A stretch of 64,000 bases of DNA from Shewanella waksmanii ATCC BAA-643 (lineage in GTDB: Bacteria > Pseudomonadota > Gammaproteobacteria > Enterobacterales > Shewanellaceae). The DNA lies in the NCBI RefSeq assembly GCF_000518805.1, contig NZ_JAEH01000012.1, positions 1 to 64,000 of the forward strand, written 5' to 3'. The stretch's first letter is position 1. Each line of letters starts with the position of its first letter. The position numbers and the translations under genes are program-made. The notes under the pieces were generated by a model that was not told the origin of the DNA, did not search any database, and saw nothing but the letters and a program-made list of their open reading frames with translations. Shown piece after piece: positions 19,037 to 29,412 of the stretch.

Positions 19037-21067
19037 TTAATCGTTCTTAGCGACAGACTTACTCTTAACTATGGCTAATTTGAGGAGTCGGTGTTGCTTT
19101 TTTAAACGCTGGCTTAAGTGCTTGCGAGCATTGGCGGATAAAGGCTTATACTTGAGCGCCGTGTAAGTTTGAGTAAATTCAGACAGTGGACTGGCTAAAC
19201 TCGGCATTGTTTGCGCGACACGTTGCATATATTGGTTGGGCGCTTCACTGGTTTGTCGCGGCAAACCGCGTTTTTGCAGCATATTGCAGATTTGAGAATA
19301 GCGCTGCGTGACAGGATCTTTACTACGGGTAAAATTGATTAAGCCAATGTTATAGGCAATGATGAGCCCGGTAAAACCGATGACCGCTAAGATAAATAGT
19401 GCTAGTTTCACAGGGGTTATATTACCGAGCAGGTCTTTTAATAGTTGCTGCTGGGCGTCATTGTCAAAGCCTAGTACCCATTTGCTCCAATAATAATCAA
19501 TGCTCGCCAAAGACATACGCAGATTGTCCAGCAACGGGAACTGCCTTAAACGTAGTGGGGTAAAGGGACTATCAAGTAAGTAACTTTCCTGAGGATTAAA
19601 AAACGCATCAAAACCATCTTCTACTCGCTCTGGGGCGATCATTGCCGTTGGGTCAACTCGCACCCAACCTTTGTCTTGCAGCCAAACCTCAACCCAAGCG
19701 TGAGCCATATATTGGTACACGCTTACATAACCCGCACTGCGGTTATATTCACCGCCTTGATAGCCAGTGACCATGCGGGCAGGAATACCCGTGGCGCGGG
19801 CCATAAAAGTCAGCGCGCTGGCGTAATGGACACAAAATCCAGCTTTATTTTCCAGTAAAAAGTCATCTATCTGCTGGGGGCCGACGGCCGGGGGACGCAA
19901 GGTATAAAAATATTGTTGTTGATTGAACATTGCCATCATGGCATCGATACGCTCGGCTGGCTTAGGATAGCTGGTTTTAAACTGCTGAGCTAACTGCCAA
20001 GTTCGCGGGTTACTCGACTCTGGCAGTGCAAGGTTGGTTTGTCTTACAGGCTTAGGCAGTGAAGCGTCCATTTTAAATGCTGGATAACTACGGACTGCGT
20101 ACTGAAATTTCTGATCGACGGATTGAAAATTGTACAGTCGGTAGTCAGGCATGTTGATGATTTGACTATTGTCACTGTAAGCGACATCTAAACCATAGAG
20201 CCAATGCTGTTTACTAGGCTCCGCGATGATACTGTAGCTTAGGGAATCACCTTGAGGCGCCTTACGGTAGTTATTACCGTACATTGCGGCATCTTGCAGC
20301 GATTGAATACTCGTGTCTTGAGTCCACGTGGCGCCATCATAATTTTCTAACACAATGGCGCGCCAATAAAGCTCGGCATTGCTGGGGCGTTGGTCGGTGA
20401 ATGTTGCTCTAAATGCCAGCTTAGCGGAGCGTGTGAGCTCCTCAATATTGCCAAATGCGACTTGATCAGACAGCCCGGTGGTTGCAGTGTTAAGTTTAGG
20501 TACCATCCAAATGGGTGGCAAACGCGGCAGGACGATAAACAGCAAAATGGCGACTGGAATACTTTGTAATATGATCTTAAACCCAAGCTTACTTGCGGGT
20601 TTTACCGATGAGTTAGCGCGGTACAAGCTGACCAAAACAGCGGTGTTAATGCCAGTTACAAAGGTTAAGTGCAGTGCAAACCACAGGCTTTGCTTTTCAA
20701 CAAATGTCATCGCAATCAAAAAATAGCCGACCAACACCACTACTCGGACATCGCGGCGTTGCCGCATTTCAATGAACTTAAGCGCGTAACCTAGCGTCAG
20801 TAAATTGATTAAGGTATCGAGCATACCGATTTGGCTGCTAACCAGAATTAAAGTTGATGCTGAGCCTAGGGCGAGTATGGTGACTAAATATTTAGGTGGC
20901 TTGGCCACTTTGCCCAAATAGATGCCAAGTTGCCATAAAAAACAGATGCCGCAAATTGCCAGACTCCAAGGGGTCATCTCGCCATATAGCGGGCTAAGTA
21001 CGGCTATATTAACAATTAATAGCAGCAGTTGACTGTTACGGGTGATCAGTTCCTGTTGCATCTTCAT
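19037..21067 (-). CDS. TgpA-like DUF3488/transglutaminase membrane protein
   Basis: I use the ATG at 21065-21067, which overlaps the DUF58 stop in ATGA; a further upstream start at 21118 would lie deep inside that gene. The product has about 676 residues. Residues 1-180 contain several membrane helices (DUF3488), followed by a large periplasmic part and one more helix (LALFILAVIGFTGLIIAY) before a cytoplasmic tail (DUF4129-like). The transglutaminase-like core shows the Cys (GFCVHYASALTFMARATGIP), His (YMAHAWVEVW) and Asp (WVRVDPT) triad. Substrate is unknown; the Pseudomonas homologue is essential. It is the third gene of moxR-DUF58-tgpA. Confidence 0.88.
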   Translation of the reverse strand: MKMQQELITRNSQLLLLIVNIAVLSPLYGEMTPWSLAICGICFLWQLGIYLGKVAKPPKYLVTILALGSASTLILVSSQIGMLDTLINLLTLGYALKFIEMRQRRDVRVVVLVGYFLIAMTFVEKQSLWFALHLTFVTGINTAVLVSLYRANSSVKPASKLGFKIILQSIPVAILLFIVLPRLPPIWMVPKLNTATTGLSDQVAFGNIEELTRSAKLAFRATFTDQRPSNAELYWRAIVLENYDGATWTQDTSIQSLQDAAMYGNNYRKAPQGDSLSYSIIAEPSKQHWLYGLDVAYSDNSQIINMPDYRLYNFQSVDQKFQYAVRSYPAFKMDASLPKPVRQTNLALPESSNPRTWQLAQQFKTSYPKPAERIDAMMAMFNQQQYFYTLRPPAVGPQQIDDFLLENKAGFCVHYASALTFMARATGIPARMVTGYQGGEYNRSAGYVSVYQYMAHAWVEVWLQDKGWVRVDPTAMIAPERVEDGFDAFFNPQESYLLDSPFTPLRLRQFPLLDNLRMSLASIDYYWSKWVLGFDNDAQQQLLKDLLGNITPVKLALFILAVIGFTGLIIAYNIGLINFTRSKDPVTQRYSQICNMLQKRGLPRQTSEAPNQYMQRVAQTMPSLASPLSEFTQTYTALKYKPLSANARKHLSQRLKKQHRLLKLAIVKSKSVAKND

Positions 21068-22065
21068 GACGCACCGCCGCTTGATTGTTGACCGTAGGTC
21101 GCTAAGGCGGTTAAACATCTTAGGCGGTGATTTTCGCCGCTATCAGGGTTAATTGTCTGCGCTGTTAGTTTTAAGCCAAATGTCTGCTTCTTACGGCTTA
21201 GTTGGTCGACACACCAAGTTAACTCTCCGAGTTGTGTTTCAATATCTTTGCTGGTGTCGGTTGTTAATGCCAGCCATAATGGGGCGCCTTGAGGTTGTTG
21301 AAACTGCTTAGTCAACATGCCTTTACCTTGTGCCCATTGTTTCCATGCAACTTGCCTGAGGGATTCCCCAACCACATACTCTTTCAAACCATGGTATTCA
21401 TCAACGCCTATGATTTGTTTTCCTTGCAGCTGCTCACTTTGTTGGCTTTGCTCATCTAATGCACGCAGACTTGCTTCGGTTTTAATGGGTTTTGGAAAAA
21501 CAATTTGTTGATTATCTAGATCTAAATGTGACCAGGTTCGGCATAAACCCAATGGGTAGCGAGAACAAACTTTCAGCCTGCCGGGGTGCACATAACCGCG
21601 CTTCTCATTTGCCAAAGGCACCAAGGTTTGCATGGTGGTGGCATTAACCTCTGCTAGGGTAACTGTCGTGTTTTCTGGGTAGTTTACTTGTAAATCAAAT
21701 TGTGGGTATTTCGCCGAAACCTCTATGGCATAAAGTAGTTTTTCACCCGCATAATTTTGCGGGCTAGGTTTGGCGGTAAAGTGAATGCCAGCGAGATTGC
21801 GATAGCTATAAATAATGCAGGTATTAAATACGCTTAGGAGCAAAAAGGCTAAGCCAATAATTAGGTTGTTTTGATAATTAGTACCAAATATAAACAGCAG
21901 TACCACTAGCATTAACCAGATGACACCAAAACCCGTGGGTAAAATGAAAATACTCTTATGGGCGAGAGTGATGCTCTTTGATGCAGGCAAACGCCGCGCC
22001 AGCCAGTGACGAAACCATTGATTCAACCTAGATTGCTTGTTGGTGGTTATCGCCATCAGCGTCAC
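21064..22065 (-). CDS. DUF58 domain protein
   Basis: Predicted 333 residues from a GTG at 22065 that overlaps the moxR stop (TAGTG). An ATG at 22056 is a possible alternative. Two hydrophobic segments near the N-terminus (FGVIWLMLVVLLFIFG and NLIIGLAFLLLSVFNTCIIY) anchor it, and the C-terminal part has the DUF58 signature EYHGLKEYVVGESLRQVAWKQWA. The function of DUF58 proteins is not defined biochemically, but they are routinely encoded with MoxR ATPases and are thought to be their partners at the membrane. The tight overlap with both neighbours supports co-translation of the whole set. Confidence 0.88.
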   Translation of the reverse strand: MTLMAITTNKQSRLNQWFRHWLARRLPASKSITLAHKSIFILPTGFGVIWLMLVVLLFIFGTNYQNNLIIGLAFLLLSVFNTCIIYSYRNLAGIHFTAKPSPQNYAGEKLLYAIEVSAKYPQFDLQVNYPENTTVTLAEVNATTMQTLVPLANEKRGYVHPGRLKVCSRYPLGLCRTWSHLDLDNQQIVFPKPIKTEASLRALDEQSQQSEQLQGKQIIGVDEYHGLKEYVVGESLRQVAWKQWAQGKGMLTKQFQQPQGAPLWLALTTDTSKDIETQLGELTWCVDQLSRKKQTFGLKLTAQTINPDSGENHRLRCLTALATYGQQSSGGAS

Positions 22066-22973
22066 TACAAAATAGGATTGATACTGTTAAGTAAGGTCAT
22101 CGACAGGGCCTCGCCTTGTTGTTGACTCGTGTGCCGGATACGATGCTCTGCTACGGCTGAAAAGACCGCCTGGACATCTTCAGGTACCGCGTAGGTACGG
22201 CCTTCAATATAGGCCCAAGCTTTCGTGGCCTGCAGCAGTGCTTTACTCGCCCGCGGCGATAACCCATAGCCCTCATCTAAATTTCTTGAGCCTTCAACCA
22301 GAGCTAAAACATAGTGCAGTAGTGCATCAGAAACTGATATTTGTTCTACTTGTTGCTGCATCTCGCTTAAGGCCATTGGAGTGATACACTGCGGTAATGG
22401 CTTATTAGGCGGGTTACTTTTACCACGTAACATGGCAAATTCAGCTTCTTTACTGGGGTAACCAATAGATAAACGCATCATAAATCGGTCGAGCTGAGAC
22501 TCAGGCAGTGGAAAAGTCCCAGATTGTTCGACCGGATTCTGGGTGGCGATAACAAAGAAAGGTGACGGCAGGTAATGGGTGACGCCATCTACGGTAATTT
22601 GTTGCTCAGCCATTGCCTCTAACAGTGCTGATTGGGTTTTGGGGCTAGCGCGATTTATCTCGTCACTTAGGATCATCTGTTTGAAAATAGGACCGGGGTG
22701 AAAAACAAATTCGGACTGATTTTTGTCAAAAATCGATACCCCTAAAATATCGGCAGGTAGCATATCACTGGTAAACTGAATTCGTTGATAACTCAGACCT
22801 AAGCTTTGCGCTAATCCGTGTGATAGGCTGGTTTTCCCCATTCCCGGTAGATCTTCAATTAGCAAGTGCCCCTTAGCCAAAATGCAGCTCACTGCAAGCT
22901 TTATTTGCTGCGGTTTACCGATTAAAACTGTGGTGAGTTGCTCGAATAAAGTTGTTAAAGCAGTATGAGTCAT
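22065..22973 (-). CDS. MoxR-family AAA+ ATPase
   Basis: I place the start at ATG 22973 because AGGAA precedes it by six bases; an ATG five codons earlier (22988) lacks a site. About 302 residues. Walker A is DLPGMGKTS, Walker B LSDEINRASP, and the sensor region includes FFVIATQNPVEQSGTFPLPE, the most conserved stretch of the MoxR group. The C-terminal lid has LSPRASKALLQATKAWA. MoxR ATPases act as chaperone-like remodelers for neighbouring membrane or von Willebrand-domain proteins. It is the first gene of a three-gene operon with DUF58 and the transglutaminase protein. Confidence 0.93.
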   Translation of the reverse strand: MTHTALTTLFEQLTTVLIGKPQQIKLAVSCILAKGHLLIEDLPGMGKTSLSHGLAQSLGLSYQRIQFTSDMLPADILGVSIFDKNQSEFVFHPGPIFKQMILSDEINRASPKTQSALLEAMAEQQITVDGVTHYLPSPFFVIATQNPVEQSGTFPLPESQLDRFMMRLSIGYPSKEAEFAMLRGKSNPPNKPLPQCITPMALSEMQQQVEQISVSDALLHYVLALVEGSRNLDEGYGLSPRASKALLQATKAWAYIEGRTYAVPEDVQAVFSAVAEHRIRHTSQQQGEALSMTLLNSINPIL

Positions 22974-23146
22974 CCATGTTCCTAGCATTGATTACAACAA
23001 TAAATCTTAGCTGGTTACTCGTGTTCAATGGCGAGTATTTGAGCGTGAATTCATTGTGTAGCTGAATTAATCAGCCTGTTAATTGGCAATGAATTTTAAT
23101 TACTCATTTTACTATGCGATATAACAATCAAATGATCCACTAATAT

Positions 23147-23902
23147 TCAGCTAACAGAGCACAAGTTTACCGCCTGGGGTACGGCAATATTTTCATTGAG
23201 GATTTTTTTTAATGCTAGTCTAGACTGTGGCTGAATAAACCAGGGTTTGAATAGAAAACCTTGTACTAAATCTACCCCTAATTCACAGGCCATTTGCAGT
23301 TGTTTGTGGGTTTCGGCGCCTTCTAGCACCGTTTGTTTATGGCTGGCTTTAGCGTAGTTGAGTAAAGCGATGAACAGTTGTCGCTGTTCTGGTTTATCGA
23401 GTAGTTGCAACCAGCTGATATCAAATTTAAGGCAATCGACTAGGCTCAACAGCTGCAGTGATAGCATAGAGTGTGGTGCACCTATGTCATCAAGTGCGAC
23501 ACCTATTTGTTGTTTCTTTAGTTGCGCCACCAGTTTTTCTGAGCGCCGAGCATCGCTGATGCAAGTGTTCTCAATGATCTCAACGGTAGTGGCTTCTCTG
23601 CTGCTAAGCAATGCAAGCATTGCCGGCGTATTGTCTGTGTCTAACGCATGGGGGTCGATGTTAAGAAATAGCGGCAGTTTGGGTTTGCTCTGTTCGATTT
23701 GTAGCAATTTAGCGTGGTACTCCACTTTAGCGAGTTGCTCGTCTTGGCTATGAAGTTGCTCAAAGATTTGATTCGGCGGGGTAGGGACTCCCTGTTGGTC
23801 ATAAAAACGAGATAGTGCTTCATATCCAGCGATTTGTTGCGTTGCAGTGAAAACCAAAGGCTGGTATTCACATCCCATACTCAGAGAAAGTAAATTAAGC
23901 AT
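23147..23902 (-). CDS. EAL-domain protein (c-di-GMP phosphodiesterase family)
   Basis: Predicted 251 residues, almost only the EAL domain, with no sensory region and no GGDEF. The signature E28-A-L30 (GYEALSRF) is present. Other metal and catalytic positions appear kept: Asn in LFLNIDPHA, Glu in VEIIENT, the pair DD in ALDDIGAPHS, Lys in CLKFDIS, Glu in VLEGAET, and QGFLFKPW. The usual DDFG is DDIG, so activity is likely but not assured. It would hydrolyse cyclic di-GMP in the cytoplasm. A 158-bp gap separates it from the moxR operon, so it is probably transcribed on its own. Confidence 0.85.
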   Translation of the reverse strand: MLNLLSLSMGCEYQPLVFTATQQIAGYEALSRFYDQQGVPTPPNQIFEQLHSQDEQLAKVEYHAKLLQIEQSKPKLPLFLNIDPHALDTDNTPAMLALLSSREATTVEIIENTCISDARRSEKLVAQLKKQQIGVALDDIGAPHSMLSLQLLSLVDCLKFDISWLQLLDKPEQRQLFIALLNYAKASHKQTVLEGAETHKQLQMACELGVDLVQGFLFKPWFIQPQSRLALKKILNENIAVPQAVNLCSVS

Positions 23903-24059
23903 TGCTTGCCAATATCTAGATGTTATTGAGAATTATTAACATTTATATCAGGTTATCTATTAAGTTAATACTCTTCTTTTAATATCTGATTTAAGTGGCT
24001 AAATATTCTACTTATTTAGCCGTTTTTACCATATGATATATCTGGGTTTTGGCAACAAA

Positions 24060-25967
24060 CTAGTACTTTCTGTTCCATTCTTCTTCGCTAAATAGTTGTG
24101 GCTGCTTTTGTTGTTTTAATTGGTATATCACTCGATAACTGAGTAAGGCTTGTACATATTCTCGTGTTTCCGTAAATGGGATTGACTCGATAAAAGTCAT
24201 TACATCTAATTGGCCATCTGATTTTTTAAGCTAAGATTTTACCCGATGCGGCCCGGCATTGTAGGCTGCGGCGGCTAACACACGGTTACCATCAAATTGC
24301 TTGAGTAGTTGGGCATAGTAGGCGCTGCCGAGCGGGATATTGATCTGGGCTTGATACAAGCTACGCTGACCTTGGTAATTAAGTTTATAACGTTTGGCGG
24401 TATCTTTGGCAGTGCCAGGCATGAGTTGCATTAGCCCTCTGGCGCCTACGCCCGATGTGGCGTAAGGATAATAAGCACTCTCGCGGCGTGCGATAGCGCG
24501 TAAATCATCAACGTCTACTTGGCGTTGGTCGGCTGCTTGGGTGAATAGTGGCGATTCAACAAAAGGGAAGCGCATGGTCATATCGTTCCAGGCGCCGGCT
24601 TTTATGCTGGCTTGCACAGCAAGATCATGCCATTGGTTGGAGACCGCCAAAGCGCCATATTGTGCTTGAATGCTTTTATCATGGCGGCCTAATAGCATTA
24701 TCCATTCTGCGCGGGCATCAATGGTTTTGTCGATGGCCATTAGCTCAGTGACTCGGCTCAGTCCTTTATCATTTTTCAATTTCGCTTGAATTTGTGGATC
24801 GGATTCCGTTGCTTGATGGCCCATATTGAAGGGCTGCTCAGTTAAGTAAGCGGCAGTAAATCCGTAGAAGTTTCGCTGTGTGCTTAAATTGCTAAGATCC
24901 TGAGGTTGCTCAGTAAGTCGGTGTGACCAATACTGCCAGCGTGCTTTATGGCGATTATCATCACTGAGCAGGGCTAAAAACTGCGGCACTTGCTGGAGTT
25001 CATTTTGCCGCAGTGCCCAGCGAATCCGCAAAATGACTAAATCGTCAGAATCGAGCAGCGGCAACATTTCATCGACAAGGCTTTGCAAGCCCATTTCTTG
25101 TTTGATAATGGCGCGGCGAATTAAGTGACGCCCAAGCTGGCGTCCTTGGTAGTCGGTAAATCGGTCTGCTTTTTGGTAATCGGCAAATAACGTGACCGCT
25201 TTGACCACATCCTTTCTGGCTAAACGTCTAAGGCCGGCATCGACTATATCGCCATTGATTTTAGCCTGTTTAGTAAACCGGCTCTTATGTCTCAGGCTAC
25301 GAGGGTCTTTATAGACTGCAAGCAAACGCTTAGCCTGATCTTGATGCCGAGTGATCTTGCGGCTTAGATACTTAAGCAGGCTAGTTTGACCAGCATTAAA
25401 AGCCAGCAGCATCCTTGACCAAATCAGCTCTTGTGAGCGTAAGCCTGCTTTTTCCCACTGTTTAAATAACGGGTCACACTCTTTAGGTTGTGAGCGCCCG
25501 TGGAGCCACAGTTTTTCCGCGCCAGCATAGGCAATTTGCGGTTCTTTGCTGACCTGAGCACGATAGTAATAACACTGCAGCACCTTATTATTCGGCGCCT
25601 GTGGGCTTATCGCTAGGAAGTCTTGCCAGCGCCGCTGGCTACCGGCACGTTTTAAGTATCGGTAGCGTGCGCTGTTATACAATGGTGTGTGTCTAAATTG
25701 TTCAATGGCCTGGGCGGCTTGTTCGCCGTCCATTTTCAAAATCTTCTCGATATCAGCATGAAAGTCTAAATAGGGCACCAAAGGATAATCATCGAGTTGT
25801 TTTCGCAATGATTGATAAGTCGTAAGTTGGCGCTTATCTAATGCTTTCCTGGCATCAAGATAGCGCTGTTGTTGCTCTGTTAATGGCTGGGCAACCACTT
25901 GATTGCTCATTAGCAGCCAACTGATGATCAACAGTACATTGATTGGGGCAAACAACACCTTGCGCAT
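24060..25967 (-). pseudogene. slt: Soluble lytic murein transglycosylase Slt with in-frame amber codon
   Basis: The start ATG 25967 follows GAGG by five bases and gives a signal peptide ending VVAQ. The reading frame has the alpha-helical U/L domains of Slt70 and then the catalytic domain, with RRESAYYPYATSGVGARGLM holding the catalytic Glu and AAAYNAGPHRVKS near the end. At 24231-24233 a TAG follows HRVKS. The same frame then continues for 56 codons to a second TAG at 24060-24062 and reads like the normal Slt C-terminus (LKKSDGQLDVMTFIESIPF, then TETREYVQALLSYR). A Trp (TGG) to TAG change explains this, since homologues read HRVKxWL. The short protein would lack the end of the catalytic domain. 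Slt cleaves glycan strands to release anhydromuropeptides. Confidence 0.82.
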
Positions 25968-26046
25968 TACTACCTCTGTTGCTATCAATGGATTTAATGG
26001 CCTAAGCTAAAATGTGCATCCTTGCTGACACTTTTGGCTTAGCGGA

Positions 26047-27543
26047 CTATTTGTCATCTAGCGTTTCATCTAATGTTTCATCGAGTGCTGTATCGAGCAT
26101 GATTGGCTCAATTTGTTTACTGGTGGCGACGCCCAATTGCTGCATTTGGTGTGCTTGCCTGACTAAATTACCTTTACCGCTAGCGAGCTTCTTCATTGCG
26201 TTCTGGTAGCTTTTGTCTGCACTATCTATCGCGCGGCCCACCTTTTCCATATCGTCTATATAGCCGCACAGCTTATCGTATATCTTTGCGGCTTGTTTGG
26301 CGATATGTTGTGCATTTTGATTTTGGTATTCATAACGCCAAATGTTATTGATGGTGCGCAGCGCTACCAGTAAATTAGTTGGGCTAACCAACATAATGTT
26401 CTTTTCAAGGGCAAAGTTGATAATGCTGGGGTCGTGTTCAAGGGCGAGTAAAAACGCGGGCTCCAGTGGAATGAACATCAATACATAATCTAGGCTGTTG
26501 AGCCCATGTAATTGTTGGTAATCTTTAAGCCCTAAACCTTTAATATGATTACGAATTGATTGGCAGTGCTCGCTTATTGCAGCTGACTTTTCTGCCTCAT
26601 CATCACTGTTAAAATAGCGTTCATAAGCCACCAGTGACATTTTTGCATCAATAACCACGTCTTTATTTTCGGGTAAATGTACAATCACATCGGGCTTAAA
26701 GCGTTTGCCGTTATCTGATTTTAAGTCGGTTTGAGTTCGGTATTCATGGCCTTCTCGCAGGCCACTTTCTTGTAGCACTCGCTCTAAAATGACTTCGCCC
26801 CAGTTTCCTTGCTGCTTGTTGTCACCTTTTAAGGCTTTCGTCAGATTTGTCGCATCTTGGCTCATTTGTAAATTGAGCGCTTTGAGCGACTCTAATTGAT
26901 GGGTAAAAGCGCTGCGCTGGGATTGCTCTACGGTGTAGGACTCTTGAACTTGTTTTCTAAATCCTTCAATTTGCTGCTTAAATGGTGCTAACACCTTGTC
27001 TAATTGTGCTTGGCTCTGCACGCTGAGCTTTTCACTTTTATCGTCAAAGATACGGTTGGCCAAGTTTTCAAACTGAGTGGTCAATCGTTGCTCAGATTCT
27101 TTCAAGTGGGCCACTTTTTCTTCTAAAGCTTGTTGCTCAACATTAAACGTTGCTTGTTGGGTCTGCGCCATCGCGTGAGATTTTGATAGTGCTAGTTGAG
27201 TTTCAATCTGTTTGCGCTGCGCATCAGCTAACTGCTGTTCTAATGTTTCAGTGCGATTGGCTTGCTGTTGCGCCATGCCTAATAACGTGAGCTGCTGTTC
27301 AAGCTTATCGGATAGCTTTTGCTTGTCGTTGGTGAGAGTGTCAATGTGTGCGTCTTGGGTGTCCATCTGTTGCGCTAATTCTGCCACCGTATCAGAATGG
27401 AGTTGCTCAAGTTCGGTGCGCACTTGTTGCCAACGATGGCGGGTGAGTTTTTGGTTCAGTAATGCACCAATTAATAAGCCTAGAAATGCGATTCCCGCGA
27501 ATGCGGCAATCTGTGGTGCTGTGAATGCGAGGTCAAATGCCAT
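26047..27543 (-). CDS. rmuC: DNA recombination protein RmuC
   Basis: Predicted 498 residues from ATG 27543 (MAFDLAFTAPQIAAFAG), preferred over a TTG twenty codons earlier. A single N-terminal helix (IAAFAGIAFLGLLIGALL) is followed by a long coiled coil to about residue 200. The RmuC nuclease-like domain then shows QGNWGEVILERVLQESGLREG, FKPDVIVHLPENKDVVIDAK and DYVLMFIPLEPAF. RmuC limits inversions at short repeats; the core has a PD-(D/E)xK-like fold. It ends in an acidic repeat (LDETLDETLDDK). It is divergent from msrP and tandem with slt, with a gap of 79 bp. Confidence 0.93.
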   Translation of the reverse strand: MAFDLAFTAPQIAAFAGIAFLGLLIGALLNQKLTRHRWQQVRTELEQLHSDTVAELAQQMDTQDAHIDTLTNDKQKLSDKLEQQLTLLGMAQQQANRTETLEQQLADAQRKQIETQLALSKSHAMAQTQQATFNVEQQALEEKVAHLKESEQRLTTQFENLANRIFDDKSEKLSVQSQAQLDKVLAPFKQQIEGFRKQVQESYTVEQSQRSAFTHQLESLKALNLQMSQDATNLTKALKGDNKQQGNWGEVILERVLQESGLREGHEYRTQTDLKSDNGKRFKPDVIVHLPENKDVVIDAKMSLVAYERYFNSDDEAEKSAAISEHCQSIRNHIKGLGLKDYQQLHGLNSLDYVLMFIPLEPAFLLALEHDPSIINFALEKNIMLVSPTNLLVALRTINNIWRYEYQNQNAQHIAKQAAKIYDKLCGYIDDMEKVGRAIDSADKSYQNAMKKLASGKGNLVRQAHQMQQLGVATSKQIEPIMLDTALDETLDETLDDK

Positions 27544-27716
27544 GAAGTCGGACTCTCTAAGAAAAAGTGCAGTAAGATTGGCATGCAACAAGGTGATCTT
27601 CAAGTGTTTAATCCCCGTATGAATAACCTTTAAGCATTTGTTTAAAAAACAATGAAATAATTTTGGCTAAAGTCCGATCCTATCAATAAGAATGACAATT
27701 TATGAGGGCGACAGTA

Positions 27717-28751
27717 ATGGCAGCATCAAATTTTAAACGCGGTATTTTACAAAAGCCACGCTGGTCAATCAGAGAAAATCAGGTGACTCCAGAGGCAGTA
27801 TTTAATGACAGGCGCGCCATCATTAAAGCGTTAGGCCTAGGTGCTGTGGGTGCATCACTACCAGGTCAAGTGCAAGCAGGATTGTTTGATCTTTTTGGTG
27901 AATCTAAAGCTCAAGACCCTTTTGTGACCAAAAAGCTTGATTTCAGTAAGAACAGTCGTTTTGAAGTCAATGAATTATTGACCCCTGAGAACAAGGTTAT
28001 TAGCCATAATAATTTTTATGAGTTTGGTACCAGTAAAACCGATCCACTCGATAATGCCCAGGGCTTTAACGTTAACCCCTGGCAGCTAAAGATTGATGGC
28101 TTAGTGGATAAGCCCATTACGTTAAACTTTGATGATTTAACCGGTATTTTACCATTGGAAGAGCGAATTTACCGCTTACGCTGTGTTGAAGCGTGGTCTA
28201 TGGTGATCCCTTGGGTCGGATTTAGCTTAGGTTCGTTGCTTAAACTCGCAGGGGTGAAAAGCTCGGCAAGCCATATTGCCTTTGAAACCCTTTATGATCC
28301 TGAACAAATGCCCGGCCAGAAAAGCCGCCTAATGGGCGGCGGAATCCATTATCCCTATGTTGAGGGGCTAACACTGGCGGAAGCGATGAATGACTTAAGC
28401 TTTTTAGCGGTGGGCTTGTATGGCAAAACCTTACCCGCGCAGAACGGTGCCCCCATTCGTTTGGTTGTGCCGTGGAAATATGGATTCAAGAGTATTAAAT
28501 CCATTGTGCGAATTCGGGTATTGGATAAGCAGCCGCCCACTAGCTGGAATCAATTGGCGCCTCAAGAGTATGGCTTTTACGCCAATGTTAATCCTGAAGT
28601 TGATCATCCACGGTGGTCACAAGCGTCTGAACGTCGTATTGGCGAAGGAGGCTTGTTCTCGGCCAAACGTATTGCAACCTTGCCGTTCAATGGTTACCAA
28701 GAGGAAGTGGCATCTTTGTATTCTGGCTTAGATTTACACCGTAATTATTAA
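27717..28751 (+). CDS. msrP: MsrP, periplasmic methionine sulfoxide reductase catalytic subunit (YedY)
   Basis: ATG 27717 follows GAGG by nine bases and is preferred to ATG 27702. About 344 residues. A Tat-type signal is present ([21 protein letters not shown]), consistent with export of a folded molybdenum-cofactor protein. The sulfite-oxidase-like molybdopterin domain follows; the Mo-ligating cysteine is C156 in [12 protein letters not shown]. MsrP repairs oxidised methionines in periplasmic proteins, with electrons from the haem protein MsrQ, encoded 13 bp downstream. The C-terminus [17 protein letters not shown] is typical of the family. The pair forms a two-gene operon. Confidence 0.94.
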   Translation: MAASNFKRGILQKPRWSIRENQVTPEAVFNDRRAIIKALGLGAVGASLPGQVQAGLFDLFGESKAQDPFVTKKLDFSKNSRFEVNELLTPENKVISHNNFYEFGTSKTDPLDNAQGFNVNPWQLKIDGLVDKPITLNFDDLTGILPLEERIYRLRCVEAWSMVIPWVGFSLGSLLKLAGVKSSASHIAFETLYDPEQMPGQKSRLMGGGIHYPYVEGLTLAEAMNDLSFLAVGLYGKTLPAQNGAPIRLVVPWKYGFKSIKSIVRIRVLDKQPPTSWNQLAPQEYGFYANVNPEVDHPRWSQASERRIGEGGLFSAKRIATLPFNGYQEEVASLYSGLDLHRNY

Positions 28752-28764
28752 TGCGGGGGAGTGG

Positions 28765-29412
28765 ATGTTGAGATTGAGCTCAAAACAGATATTACTGATG
28801 AAGACGGTGTTTCACCTGCTCGCTATTTTACCGATAGTCTATTTAACTTTGCTAGTTTTGGCGGATAAAGCGGGCGGCGATCCGGCGCAATATATTATTC
28901 ACTATACCGGCATGGGGGCGCTTAACAGCTTGGTGGCTGTCATGCTAGTTAGCCCGCTGGCCAAAGCGCTGCGCTTTAGCGCATTGATGCAAACGCGTCG
29001 ATTGTTAGGTTTATACGTATTCTTTTACGCTTGCTTACATGTGATGTCATTTTTTGCTTTTGATCTGCTATTTGCTTGGGATCTGCTTATTCAAGAAGTG
29101 ATTAAGCGTCCTTATATCTTGCTCGGTGCGGTTTGTTTTTTATTGTTAGCTCTGCTAGCAATCACGTCTTTTGCCAAAGTTCGCCGAAAGATGGGCCGTC
29201 GTTGGCAACAATTGCACAATAGTATCTATTTTTTGGCATTGGCAGTGCCGGTGCATTTTTACTGGTCGGTAAAGTCAGAAATCATTGAACCGATTGTGTA
29301 TATCTTAATACTAGCGGGCTTGCTGATCTGGCGTTGGCTTAAGTCACCTAAAAGACAAAGAAAAAGCGCACATTTTTCTGGGCGGGCAGCCACTAAGAAG
29401 ATAGGCGCTTAG
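28765..29412 (+). CDS. msrQ: MsrQ, haem-binding membrane subunit (YedZ)
   Basis: Predicted 215 residues, with GGGGGA just ahead of the ATG. Six membrane helices are seen in the ferric-reductase-like arrangement. Conserved histidines that ligate haem are in YIIHYTGMGAL, FYACLHVMSF, WQQLHNSIYFLAL and AVPVHFYW. The RRLLGLYVFFYACLH motif is typical. MsrQ passes electrons from the inner membrane to MsrP. Its last 20 bp overlap the end of the convergent diguanylate cyclase gene. Confidence 0.93.
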   Translation: MLRLSSKQILLMKTVFHLLAILPIVYLTLLVLADKAGGDPAQYIIHYTGMGALNSLVAVMLVSPLAKALRFSALMQTRRLLGLYVFFYACLHVMSFFAFDLLFAWDLLIQEVIKRPYILLGAVCFLLLALLAITSFAKVRRKMGRRWQQLHNSIYFLALAVPVHFYWSVKSEIIEPIVYILILAGLLIWRWLKSPKRQRKSAHFSGRAATKKIGA

